NCBI GenBank assembly: GCA_964342365.1
Contig: CAYFGW010000015.1
Location: forward strand, 1-31,805
Direction: 5' to 3'
DNA length: 31,805 nucleotides
Origin: CAXRDE01 sp964342365
GTDB lineage: Bacteria > Cyanobacteriota > Sericytochromatia > UBA7694
Shown: in pieces, positions 23,001 to 31,006 of the stretch
Layout: each line of letters begins with the position of its first letter
Numbering within the stretch: position 1 is the stretch's first letter
Translations under genes and position numbers: made by a program
The notes under the pieces: generated by a model
Told to the model about the DNA's origin: nothing
The model's input: the letters and a program-made list of their open reading frames with translations, nothing else
Database searches by the model: none

Positions 23001-25550
23001 GTGTCAAAAGAACTCCCCGATATTATCTGGCTAAAGGACGCCCATCCAAGTCAGGTGCAGCAAATTGGCCACAAAGCCCTGAATCTGGCTGTGGCCAAAC
23101 GCTTAGAACAGCCGGTGCTGGACGGTTTTGTGGTGACCACCTCTGCCTACCGCCAGGCCATTGAGCAAACGGGATTTCATCCGGCGCAGTTGCCCCATAT
23201 GAGCTATGACGAGGCTTTAGAAGCAGCCCGCACCATTCAACACTATATTTTCAAACAGGCCATTCCCTCTGAAGTGCTTACAAACCTCAGGGCGGCTTAT
23301 CGTGAACTCTGCCCTGACAAACCCCGACCCCTGGCCCTGCGACCGTCGATGGCCTCTGGCGACCACACGGACTTTGCCAAGCGCCTGCGCCCCATTCTGG
23401 GGGTCAAAAGCCTCATTGACTTAGAAAAAGCCCTCAAAATGGCCTGGGCCTATCTCTGGCTTGATGACGTGGTACAGTACCGCTTTTCTAAGGAAAGCCT
23501 GCGCGAAAACTGGCTGGATCTGGCGGTGCTGATTCAGCCCCTAGAAACCCCGCTGTCTTCTGGCAGTATTTTGACCTATGCGCCCCAGGCCGACGATTCC
23601 TTCTTCGTGGTAGAAGCCGCCCGGGGACTCAATGAAGCCGTTAGTCGGGGCGTGATTCAGCCTGACCACTTTATCTGGAGTCGTCAACAAAATAAGGTTA
23701 TTCGCCGCCATATTGCGGAAAAACCCCTGCGCTTTGTATTTTCTGAGCCCTGGGCCGTAGCTGAAATGCCCGTGGCCAAAGAACAACAGAGTCAAGCCTC
23801 GGTAACAGAGGGCGAAATTGAACAGCTCGTCAACATTACTGAAGCGCTCGTGGCCGGATACAAGCGTCCCCTTGAAATTGAATGGTTCAAGAGCCCTCGC
23901 GGCTTCTTTATTTCTCAGCTGATGCCTTCTCCCGTACCCGACTTTCATCGGGCCAATACTGCCCAGTGGGAGAGTCTGCAAAACCACTTGCCCTACTTTC
24001 CCAAACCCTTTTCACCGCTGGGCTGGTCGTTGTGGGAGCCCGTCTTAGAAAAAGCCCTGCCCCGCACCCTGGAGGCTCTGGGAGCCCCCTTTAAAGAAGT
24101 CCCCAACTGGGTGCAACAACAGGAAAACCGACCCACTCTAAACCCCTACTTTTTAGAAGTGCTTCAACACCACTGGCAGGAAACCTGGAGCCTGCTAGCG
24201 GACATGCCCGCCTATCGCAAATACGTACAATTTATACGGATCTTGCTGGGGCATCAGCAAAGCTGGAGCAAACAATACAAACACTTTGCCAGCACCATGC
24301 AAAAAGAATGGGACATTGACTACACCACATGGGGGGCTGCTGACTTACTGGAACATCTAGACACCTTGCTGGATGACATTCAGCACTTTCTGGTGGCCAT
24401 GTTAACGGTACGCTGCTTACAACAGGTCACCAGCAGCATGTTTGCTGACCATGTGGAGCAACTTCCCGAGCGAGATTACAGCCTGCTATTGGCTCAGCTG
24501 CCCCATCGCCATTCAGAAGTACTCAGCTACTTAGAAAACCTGCGACAACATATTCTAAACACCCCGGACCTGCTGGATATTTTCAAAGCCGCAAAAAAAA
24601 CCGCCGCACCCGCCTTCCATATTGCCCAGGAACTCATGGTCAATGAGCGCGGTAAGCAATGGTTAGAAGAAGTACAGGAGCAGCTCACCCAGAGGGGATT
24701 TTACGGTGTTAATAGTGAGCCCCTTTACAGCAGTTGGCTGGACAACCCCCAGATTGTGCTTCAGGAGTTATTTACCCACTTAACGCAAAACCAGCCCTTT
24801 TACGATGCCGAGCAAAGTAGCGCCCGGGAGGCGCTAACCACCGAAATTCTGGGCAACTTTGAATGGCTGGAAACCCACCGTAAATTCTTATTTGTGAGCT
24901 TAATGCATCTGGCCCAAAGTTATCAGAGTACCGTGGCCGAAGAGCCTTATTACTTAAATATGCTCATGCCTCGCCTGCGCAGCGTGATGCTGGCCATGTC
25001 TCGCTATTTGCCGCTGGATTCCCCCCAGGACATTTTCTACTTGCACGTTCAAGAAGTCAAAGAAATGACGCAAAACACCATGAATGCGTATAAAATCAAA
25101 GCGTTGCGCGAGGTGATTCAGGCCCGCAAATACAAGCGCCGTATTGCCCACCGTCTGGGCACAGAAGACAAAAACAAACTGGATGCTTTAGAACTCAAGG
25201 GATATGCCGCCAGTCAGGGTGAAGCCCTCGGGCGCGTCCGCTGCGTGCGGCGTTCTGAAGATTTGAAACTCTTACAGGCCGGTGAAGTCATTGTCACCGA
25301 CTATTTTGAACCCTTCTGGGAAGACGCCCTCCAACAGGCCTCCGGTTTAATACTGGAACTGGGCGGCGTGTTGTCCCACGGAGCCATGCTGGCCCGTCAG
25401 CACGGTATCCCCGCCGTGGCCGGGGCCAGCGGTGCGCTACGCCGTCTCAAAGACGGACTAATTGTCAAACTGGACGGCAGTAGCGGAAACATACAGGCTT
25501 ATCAGGCAGAGTCCCTGGAAAGTTCTGAAGCCTGGGTGACGAGTGAATAA
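23001..25550 (+). CDS. PEP-utilising / rifampicin phosphotransferase-like protein with degenerate ATP-grasp domain
   Basis: 849 aa, with the overall order of PEP synthase and rifampicin phosphotransferase (RPH): an N-terminal ATP-grasp region, a long central domain, and a C-terminal mobile His domain. The His domain is intact: LELGGVLSHGAMLARQHGIPAVAG, with phospho-acceptor H793. The ATP-grasp region is eroded: IGHKALNLA replaces GGKxANL, ALRPSMASGD replaces VRSSATAED (R114 kept), FAKRLRPILGV replaces FAGQxxTxLxV, and IEWFK...SQLMP replaces the IEWA...LQSRP motif. The central part lacks motifs I know. The GTG start has AAAGGAG seven bases upstream. It overlaps hemD by 8 bp. It may be a diverged phosphotransferase with another substrate, or a non-catalytic relative. 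Confidence 0.82.
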   Translation: MSKELPDIIWLKDAHPSQVQQIGHKALNLAVAKRLEQPVLDGFVVTTSAYRQAIEQTGFHPAQLPHMSYDEALEAARTIQHYIFKQAIPSEVLTNLRAAYRELCPDKPRPLALRPSMASGDHTDFAKRLRPILGVKSLIDLEKALKMAWAYLWLDDVVQYRFSKESLRENWLDLAVLIQPLETPLSSGSILTYAPQADDSFFVVEAARGLNEAVSRGVIQPDHFIWSRQQNKVIRRHIAEKPLRFVFSEPWAVAEMPVAKEQQSQASVTEGEIEQLVNITEALVAGYKRPLEIEWFKSPRGFFISQLMPSPVPDFHRANTAQWESLQNHLPYFPKPFSPLGWSLWEPVLEKALPRTLEALGAPFKEVPNWVQQQENRPTLNPYFLEVLQHHWQETWSLLADMPAYRKYVQFIRILLGHQQSWSKQYKHFASTMQKEWDIDYTTWGAADLLEHLDTLLDDIQHFLVAMLTVRCLQQVTSSMFADHVEQLPERDYSLLLAQLPHRHSEVLSYLENLRQHILNTPDLLDIFKAAKKTAAPAFHIAQELMVNERGKQWLEEVQEQLTQRGFYGVNSEPLYSSWLDNPQIVLQELFTHLTQNQPFYDAEQSSAREALTTEILGNFEWLETHRKFLFVSLMHLAQSYQSTVAEEPYYLNMLMPRLRSVMLAMSRYLPLDSPQDIFYLHVQEVKEMTQNTMNAYKIKALREVIQARKYKRRIAHRLGTEDKNKLDALELKGYAASQGEALGRVRCVRRSEDLKLLQAGEVIVTDYFEPFWEDALQQASGLILELGGVLSHGAMLARQHGIPAVAGASGALRRLKDGLIVKLDGSSGNIQAYQAESLESSEAWVTSE

Positions 25551-26328
25551 TACCTCCCCTGTGGTTCTGCTTACCCGCGCGGCCCGTCAACAGACACAAA
25601 CCCGGCAGCTTCTGGAACAACGGGGAGCACGAGTGCTATCTTTTCCCACGCTAGAAATACAGCCTTTGCCGCTGTCTACAAGCGCCCTTAAAGCATTAAC
25701 AAGATCTCCACAAGACGGCTGGTGGGTTTTTACCAGCGTCAACGGCGTGCGAGCGGTTCAGGAACACCTGACACCCGATGCGCCCGTCCATATTGCCTGT
25801 GTCGGCCCTCGCACGGCCGGGGCCATTACCGAGCTGGGCCTGTCCGTGTCTCTCACCGCCCCCGTTCACCATGCCGCAGCACTGGCAGATAGCCTGTTGG
25901 AAAGATTTCAGGGAGCAAGGTTTCAGGGCAAAAAACCTCACGTTCATCTTTTTCAGGCCCGTGAGGGCAGAGAAACGCTTACAAAAAAGCTCCAAACAGC
26001 GAATGTTCAGGTGCAGGTTCATAAGGTATATGCCACAGAAAAACCCGCAAACTGTACTGCAGAACATTTGCGCACCGTTATTGCTTCTCATGTACCCACG
26101 GATATTGTACTGATGAGCCCCTCCAGCGTTCGCCATTTGTCTAGCTGTCTGGATGAAGCGAATCGTACACGTCTTAAGAACGCCCGGCTGCTGAGCATCG
26201 GGCCTGCCACCAGCGCCGAAATTGAAAAGGTATGGAATCAGGACTATGTAGAGGCCAACCCCCACCGCTTTGAGGGTATTCTGCAGCTGCTTTTTTCAGA
26301 TGCAGACCCGACATCAGGTATTATGTAA
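25543..26328 (+). CDS. hemD: Uroporphyrinogen-III synthase
   Basis: Cytosolic tetrapyrrole enzyme that closes and inverts ring D of hydroxymethylbilane. 261 aa in two similar lobes. Recognisable points are VLLTRAARQ at the N-terminus, SFPTLEIQPL, WWVFTSVNGVRAV (the S/T-S-x-N-G-V motif), IACVGPRTAGAI, VHLFQAREGRETL, VHKVYATEKP, DIVLMSPSSVRHL and LLSIGPATSAEI. HemD is poorly conserved, but this set in order is convincing. The GTG start overlaps the preceding gene by 8 bp, so it is translated in tandem with the RPH-like protein; the phosphoesterase gene follows after two bases. No other hem gene is in the window. Confidence 0.9.
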   Translation: MNNTSPVVLLTRAARQQTQTRQLLEQRGARVLSFPTLEIQPLPLSTSALKALTRSPQDGWWVFTSVNGVRAVQEHLTPDAPVHIACVGPRTAGAITELGLSVSLTAPVHHAAALADSLLERFQGARFQGKKPHVHLFQAREGRETLTKKLQTANVQVQVHKVYATEKPANCTAEHLRTVIASHVPTDIVLMSPSSVRHLSSCLDEANRTRLKNARLLSIGPATSAEIEKVWNQDYVEANPHRFEGILQLLFSDADPTSGIM

Positions 26329-26330
26329 TT

Positions 26331-26984
26331 ATGAGTCAAGAACGTACTGCCGTCATTGGCGATGTCCACGGATGCGCCAGAGAACTTGCCCGCCTGGTGC
26401 GCAATATGAAGCCCACCCGCATTATTCTGGTGGGCGATCTTTTGACCAAGGGCCCTGACCCGGCGGGCGTGTGGGCGCTGATTCAGGAACACGACATGCA
26501 GGCAGTGATGGGCAATCATGATGCCTGGCTCATAAAAATCCTGGACGGTGAAGTGCGCCCCAAACCCCGTCATCGCAAAATTCTCGATATTATGTCCCGT
26601 AAGGCCCCCGGCTGGGAAAGCTGGCTTCGTGCTTTGCCTTTGTACCGTGAAGAACAGGGCTTTATTATTGTGCATGCGGGATTAAACCCCAGCGGATCTC
26701 TGGAAGACACCACCGATGAAATGGCCCTGCTCATGCGCCACTGGCCCATGGGGAAACTCAGCGCGCCCCACTGGCACGAATTGTACCAGGGGGAAAAAGG
26801 CGTTATCTTTGGTCACGACGCCCGCGGCGGGCTGGTGTACGTGCGCCGTGATGAAAAACCCTATATTATCGGGTTGGATACCGGCTGCGTATATGGCAAA
26901 AAGCTCACCGGCTATATTATTGAAACCGATGAATTGTTCCAGGTATCTGCCGCACAGGCCTATCAGCAAATTTATTGCTTCTAA
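26331..26984 (+). CDS. PP2A-like metallophosphoesterase (PrpA/ApaH-like)
   Basis: Calcineurin-type dimetal phosphatase, 217 aa, cytosolic. The full motif set is present: GDVHG (10-14), VGDLLTKGPDP (34-44), MGNHD (60-64), VHAG (about 114-117), GHDA and LDTGCVYG (about 180-187). The family includes protein Ser/Thr phosphatases (PrpA/PrpB) and diadenosine tetraphosphatases; substrate cannot be fixed by sequence alone. It starts two bases after the hemD stop, so it is probably the third gene of that operon. Its stop codon overlaps the stop of the convergent YjbR-like gene. Confidence 0.9.
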   Translation: MSQERTAVIGDVHGCARELARLVRNMKPTRIILVGDLLTKGPDPAGVWALIQEHDMQAVMGNHDAWLIKILDGEVRPKPRHRKILDIMSRKAPGWESWLRALPLYREEQGFIIVHAGLNPSGSLEDTTDEMALLMRHWPMGKLSAPHWHELYQGEKGVIFGHDARGGLVYVRRDEKPYIIGLDTGCVYGKKLTGYIIETDELFQVSAAQAYQQIYCF

Positions 26985-27349
26985 TTTGACGCGTGTGACT
27001 CATCCGCCAGTGACTGTCGCTGTGCTTTTGTAAGTTTATCCACCACCAGCCCATAAGATTCTGCACTCAGCGCTTCCCAGATATTTTCGGGCATCTCGCT
27101 CAGCGTGACGGTCACCCAATGACGCTTATTCATATGGTACCCCGGCTGCGCCCACGCAAAGGATTCCACCAGGGCGCGATTGTCGTCGGGCAGCCCCTTC
27201 AAATTGGCGCACCATTTTCCATCCCGCTCCATCAGCAGGGCAAACATTTTGTTCTTCACTTTAAAAACATGGGCTTCGGGGCCAAAAGGGAATGATAATT
27301 CTGCTCCCGGGAAAGACAGTAAACGCTTCATATACGCTTCAACACTCAT
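26981..27349 (-). CDS. MmcQ/YjbR family protein
   Basis: 122 aa, small cytosolic protein of the CyaY-like fold family. Typical features are FPFGPEAHVFKV near residue 20, the strand KMFALLMERDGKWCANLKG, YHMNKRHWVTVTL and a C-terminal helix starting SYGLVVDKLTKAQR. GAGGTG lies just before the ATG. Members are annotated as DNA-binding without firm function. Its stop overlaps the stop of the convergent phosphoesterase gene by three bases. Confidence 0.9.
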   Translation of the reverse strand: MSVEAYMKRLLSFPGAELSFPFGPEAHVFKVKNKMFALLMERDGKWCANLKGLPDDNRALVESFAWAQPGYHMNKRHWVTVTLSEMPENIWEALSAESYGLVVDKLTKAQRQSLADESHASN

Positions 27350-27387
27350 GATTTCACCTCATATAACTCTATTTTAGCTCAACCTAC

Positions 27388-27405
27388 GGGACTATCTTAA
27401 GTCCC
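27388..27405. other. Short inverted repeat upstream of the lipoprotein operon
   Basis: GGGACT, six-base loop, AGTCCC, in the 189-bp gap between the divergent YjbR gene and the lipoprotein operon. The same gap holds the AT-rich run atatatatatta at about 27463-27475, likely the promoter area of the operon, though no clear -35/-10 pair could be chosen. Confidence 0.3.
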
Positions 27406-27538
27406 TATAAAAAGGCCAGTTAACAAAGTATAAAAGCGCCTGAGATCCCCTTATCCACCAAAGATATATATATTAAGATAATTATATCAATCGCACGGCT
27501 TGTGGGTCATGCTTCAAATTTTAAGGAGAAAACAGTAG

Positions 27539-28225
27539 GTGAAGAAAACATTATTTTTGGGGGCAGCAGCTTTTGCACTAGCATCCTGTCAGAACACGGT
27601 ACCCACAGCACAAATTCAGGGGACGCAGGGATTCAACAATACTTCTGTAGTCAGATTACAGGCTCCCTCCACCGCAAAGACACAAGTCTTGCGCATGAGC
27701 GAAAAGCCGGGAGCTAGTTTTACGCTGCGGGTGAATAGCAACGAAGGGTTTGCCATCAAACAATCCACAAACGGAACCGCTGCTTCTGTCGCCGCTGACA
27801 TTGACAGTTACGATGTCTTTTTAATTGAGAGTGCCACCACCCCTTCAGGTACCATTACCAGTGCTGCTGTAAGAGGTGAAGCCCTCGGGCTGGCGAGTAC
27901 GAGTAACGCATTTTTGTTTGAAAACGTCAGCGCCAATACCCCCGGTTCAAAATACTACGTGGTGATCAAGGCCAAAGACAGCGATGGCAACGTGCTCAAT
28001 AAGAACCTGGGCATGGATCATGACGGAGACTTTATTTCTGTTTCTGACGGTGGCGGCGACAGCGACGGCGGTGTAAGTGTTAATGATGAACTGGAGCTCA
28101 GCAGCACTGCTGAACTTACCATGAACATTGAATTATTAGATGCCGTGAGCCCTGAACTGGATGCTCAGGCCACTATTACAGACGGTGCCGATCTTTCGGG
28201 ATCCACCACCATATCGAGTCCTTAA
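27539..28225 (+). CDS. Lipoprotein paralogue 1 of a four-gene secreted-protein operon
   Basis: 228 aa. Signal peptide with lipobox LASC (C17). Three segments recur in other proteins of this operon: (A) SFTLRVNSNEGFAIK followed by IDSYDVFLIE (60-97); (B) FLFENVSANTPGSKYYVV then IKAKDSDG (125-150); (C) an Asp/Gly-rich run SVSDGGGDSDGGVSV and LTMNIELLD (167-201). Alternating strands and the G-x-YY step suggest an Ig-like or transthyretin-like beta-sandwich. The GTG start is backed by AAGGAG ten bases upstream. Its TAA overlaps the next ATG (TAATG). No known family recognised; probably outer-surface or periplasmic. Confidence 0.78.
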   Translation: MKKTLFLGAAAFALASCQNTVPTAQIQGTQGFNNTSVVRLQAPSTAKTQVLRMSEKPGASFTLRVNSNEGFAIKQSTNGTAASVAADIDSYDVFLIESATTPSGTITSAAVRGEALGLASTSNAFLFENVSANTPGSKYYVVIKAKDSDGNVLNKNLGMDHDGDFISVSDGGGDSDGGVSVNDELELSSTAELTMNIELLDAVSPELDAQATITDGADLSGSTTISSP

Positions 28226-29088
28226 TGAAACGACTGCTTTTATCTTTGGGAATTCTGTGCAGTGTGGGACTTAGCACCACAGCCTGCCAGACGCCCAATA
28301 CCTCAGACCGCACCGGCACGTTGAGCATTAAGGTCCAGTTCCCTGAGCGCAACAGCTTCAGCGTCAAATTGATTCCCGAAGAAACCCGCGCCATTTATGT
28401 AGTGGTTTACGAAGGCAAAATGTTTGACCGCGAACCGCTGGTCTTTGGACCTATTACGAATAAAAATCCGCGGGTTAATCTCAAACATTTAGACAGCGGT
28501 GAAAAAACCGTGGTGGCAGCCACTTACGATGCCAATAAAAATATGTTGACCGCCGATGAAACCATGGTATTTGTGAAACCGGCGGGTTCCACTCAGGTGG
28601 GATTAGACATGCAGCAAAATCTTGCGGCGGAGTTATCCGAAGCCACCCTGCGCTTTATGCAAAACCTGAACGTCAATATTCCTGAATTGGATGCAGAGCA
28701 ACCCGACGTATTAACGCCGGTCAATCGTTCTGGCCCACCCATTACTTTATCAAGTATTGATCGCAATTTGAGTGTGCCCGAAGACGGGGACAATCGCCCC
28801 GCACGAGATACAGAGAGCAGTAATCTGCGGCTTGAAGTGGGAACGCAGGGCAGCAAGGAAGACAGTGAAACACCTGTTCCTACGCCGACACCCTATTACG
28901 GCTCCTCTGGCGGAGGCGGTGGCGGAGGTGGATTTATAGCTCCGGCTCCCACAGCTCCCCCGGCTACAGAACCGGAGCCAACGCCAGAACCTACTCCCAT
29001 GCCATCTATGAATCCACGGGTTAATGTGATTGATGGTTCAGGCATTACCGGGCCTGCTCAGGGAAGTTCACAAGGAGAAGAAAATTAA
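28225..29088 (+). CDS. Lipoprotein 2 with paralogous N-terminal domain, poly-Gly run and Pro-rich tail
   Basis: 287 aa. Signal peptide ending STTAC (C21; the Thr at -3 makes a weak but plausible lipobox). Residues 31-106 match segments A and B of the neighbouring proteins (TLSIKVQFPE, FSVKLIPEETRAIYVVVYE, then HLDSGEKTVVAATYDANKN). The remainder diverges: a helical or linker stretch, a run of eight glycines (coded by 28915-28938 or nearby) and a Pro/Thr/Glu-rich segment resembling wall- or surface-spanning stalks. Coupled by TAATG on both sides. Function unknown. Confidence 0.77.
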   Translation: MKRLLLSLGILCSVGLSTTACQTPNTSDRTGTLSIKVQFPERNSFSVKLIPEETRAIYVVVYEGKMFDREPLVFGPITNKNPRVNLKHLDSGEKTVVAATYDANKNMLTADETMVFVKPAGSTQVGLDMQQNLAAELSEATLRFMQNLNVNIPELDAEQPDVLTPVNRSGPPITLSSIDRNLSVPEDGDNRPARDTESSNLRLEVGTQGSKEDSETPVPTPTPYYGSSGGGGGGGGFIAPAPTAPPATEPEPTPEPTPMPSMNPRVNVIDGSGITGPAQGSSQGEEN

Positions 29089-29693
29089 TGATCAAACGTT
29101 TACTACCCCTTGCTATCTTGCTCACGGTTTCAGGAGTTGATGCAGATTACAATACGGGACTTTCTACAATTGCTTACAAAGAAGTTCAGGCTACCACTGC
29201 TCCTGTGGCCCCCACGCAGCATCATATTAATTTAAACACGCCTTCTACAGCGTCCGTATCTATTAGTCTGCCTCGCCCCCGGGCCACAGGAGGATTCAGG
29301 ATCCTGGATGATGCAGACTGGCAAAGTGTCAAATTGTATTTGATTCCCAATAATCAGCCGGGCCAGACTTACACACCTTCTTACGGTCCTTTCATTATTG
29401 ACCGTGATGACGTGCATAACAGTGATTTGATTACCTTTCACGCCGTCCCTCCGGGAGATTATCATATTGCAGCCTCTGGTTACCGTAACGAAAACGGACT
29501 GGGCACAAATACCACCATAGAAAAACCGGGAGAGGGAATGCTGTTTGTAAATGACGGCGGCGTAGAGCGCGCATACGCCACTGACAAAGGAGGCATTGGT
29601 GACACGGGATTGATTCGTGTAGAAACTGATAACAGTGTCACCGGAGGCAGTAAGGCGCTGCACCTGGACATTTATGTTAGGGAGGACGACTAA
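29088..29693 (+). CDS. Secreted paralogue 3 of the operon
   Basis: 201 aa. The signal peptide MIKRLLPLAILLTVSGVDA has no cysteine at the cleavage region, so unlike its neighbours this one should be soluble. Segment A is SVSISLPRPRATGGF with WQSVKLYLIP (56-87), B is ITFHAVPPGDYHIAASGYRNENG shortened at the core PPGDYHI (121-127), and C is FVNDGG (153-158) plus LHLDIYVRED. The AAGGAGAAG SD lies in the end of the preceding gene; the TAATG junctions on both sides indicate coupled translation. Not a recognised family. Confidence 0.78.
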   Translation: MIKRLLPLAILLTVSGVDADYNTGLSTIAYKEVQATTAPVAPTQHHINLNTPSTASVSISLPRPRATGGFRILDDADWQSVKLYLIPNNQPGQTYTPSYGPFIIDRDDVHNSDLITFHAVPPGDYHIAASGYRNENGLGTNTTIEKPGEGMLFVNDGGVERAYATDKGGIGDTGLIRVETDNSVTGGSKALHLDIYVREDD

Positions 29694-30346
29694 TGATAAG
29701 TCTAAAATCTGTACCTGCAATAATGACGGCTTTGTTCTTATTGAGTAACTGCCAGAATGGCTCGCATTCGCCGCAGCACCACACTACAAACCGCAATGCA
29801 ACCCAGACCACCCAGTATTTTGCAAACTTAAAACAGTCTCCCGTCGAAAATCAGGTCACCGTGCGTCTATCTTCTTCTGATTTTGCAGTTAAATCCTCAC
29901 ACGAAACCGACGGAACTCCCGGAAAAAAAATTGCGGACGTACAAAGTCTTGAGCTTTTTCTGGTGCGTAACGCTTCCGCTCCCCCACCCGGTACGGTGAA
30001 CCCGGCCAACGGAGAAACCTTTGCAATGCCAGCTAATTTAAGTGGTGGCAGTCAGGATTTTTCCTTTAGAAATATGGGGCCAGGAAATTACTATATTTGT
30101 GCTGCGGCTTTTGATGGCCCGGATCCCGCTACTAGCAACAACATCACTAAGGATCAGGGTTATAGCTATGGCAGAGGTCCCTGCGTACTATCTTATGACG
30201 GGGGTGAAAGCGGGGGACGTGTTCGCGTCAACGGCAATTACACCATTAACGGGAGTAATACTTTATTGATTCAAATCCCCCTACTTGATGGCACGCCCAA
30301 CTCTATTCAGTTTGAGTTTCATATGCAAACCTATAATGACGATTAA
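29693..30346 (+). CDS. Lipoprotein paralogue 4 of the operon
   Basis: 217 aa. Signal peptide with lipobox LSNC (C20). Segment A: VTVRLSSSDFAVK with VQSLELFLVR (55-92). Segment B: FSFRNMGPGNYYICAAAFDG (123-142). Segment C: SYDGGESGG and LLIQIPLLDG (167-200). The order and spelling are close to paralogue 1 over most of the length. C138 and C164 could pair. AGGGAGG precedes the ATG, which overlaps the previous stop (TAATG). It is the last gene of the operon; no clear terminator follows before the convergent gene. Confidence 0.78.
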   Translation: MISLKSVPAIMTALFLLSNCQNGSHSPQHHTTNRNATQTTQYFANLKQSPVENQVTVRLSSSDFAVKSSHETDGTPGKKIADVQSLELFLVRNASAPPPGTVNPANGETFAMPANLSGGSQDFSFRNMGPGNYYICAAAFDGPDPATSNNITKDQGYSYGRGPCVLSYDGGESGGRVRVNGNYTINGSNTLLIQIPLLDGTPNSIQFEFHMQTYNDD

Positions 30347-30349
30347 TCT

Positions 30350-31006
30350 TCAGGGATTGCGCCGCCAGAGTCCCACTATTTTATAATCTCTGGCGTGCAG
30401 AGGCATGTCAATCGCCAGCACAAAATCGTAACTATCGGCCCAGAAACGCCAGGTATCTGAAGACACTTTTTCAGTGCTGTATCGGGTCTCGGCAATGCCT
30501 CTGCGCATGTAAAATGAGGCCATTTCTTTGGCCCTCAACCGTTGTGCTAATTGCATACTTGTTATAAACTCTACGAGTTGATAGGGATCCAGCATGAGCT
30601 GAGGAACTCTGCCAAAGGTTTCTTCTTGCAGCGGCAACTTTTTGTACTTTCGCAAATCGGGCCGTGCATCTGCCTCCAATGCCACAAAGCGACAACGACG
30701 ATAGTTTTTGATTTCCGTTGCGTGACTGTCGTAAAAATCATCCACCGCTGCACGAATATCTGGCCGCCGCAAAAAATCATAAAAGGCACTGCTACTGTCT
30801 TCATAAGCATTCAGCTTTTCGTACCAGCCGTAGCGCAAACGAGCCCAGTCAGACAGCAGCGTCTGATCTCTGGCCACATGACAGGGCAGTTGAGGTGACA
30901 GGCCCCATTCGGCCTGAAGCGGTTGCTCAAAACTCACCGCAAAAAACACACTGAAAAACAGCAGCCGCAAAGAAATTGCGGGGCGTCCTTTGTTATACTT
31001 TGGCAA
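30350..31006 (-). CDS. Secreted hypothetical protein
   Basis: 218 aa, not recognised. Basic N-terminus (MPKYNKGR), hydrophobic core LRLLFFSVFFAVSF, and a likely signal peptidase I site after Ala32 (PLQA). The mature part is rich in Tyr, Asp and Arg, probably helical, with two cysteines (C42, C105) that could form a disulfide. The TTG start is supported by AAGAGGA eight bases upstream, which lies inside the coding sequence of the divergent ABC gene; the two start codons share one base pair. It converges on the lipoprotein operon with three bases between the stops. Confidence 0.7.
   Translation of the reverse strand: MPKYNKGRPAISLRLLFFSVFFAVSFEQPLQAEWGLSPQLPCHVARDQTLLSDWARLRYGWYEKLNAYEDSSSAFYDFLRRPDIRAAVDDFYDSHATEIKNYRRCRFVALEADARPDLRKYKKLPLQEETFGRVPQLMLDPYQLVEFITSMQLAQRLRAKEMASFYMRRGIAETRYSTEKVSSDTWRFWADSYDFVLAIDMPLHARDYKIVGLWRRNP
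30991..30999 (+). promoter_or_regulatory. Extended -10 promoter of the ABC gene, inside the divergent gene
   Basis: TGT followed by TATACT (30994-30999), a close match to TGn-TATAAT, ends 6 bases before the ATG at 31006. With no room for an SD it predicts a leaderless transcript. The element lies within codons 3-6 of the minus-strand gene. Confidence 0.5.

Noticed and set aside
28905..28940. Phase-variable repeat in lipoprotein 2
   Set aside because: The repeat unit is three bases, so length change would keep the frame; it cannot switch the gene on and off.
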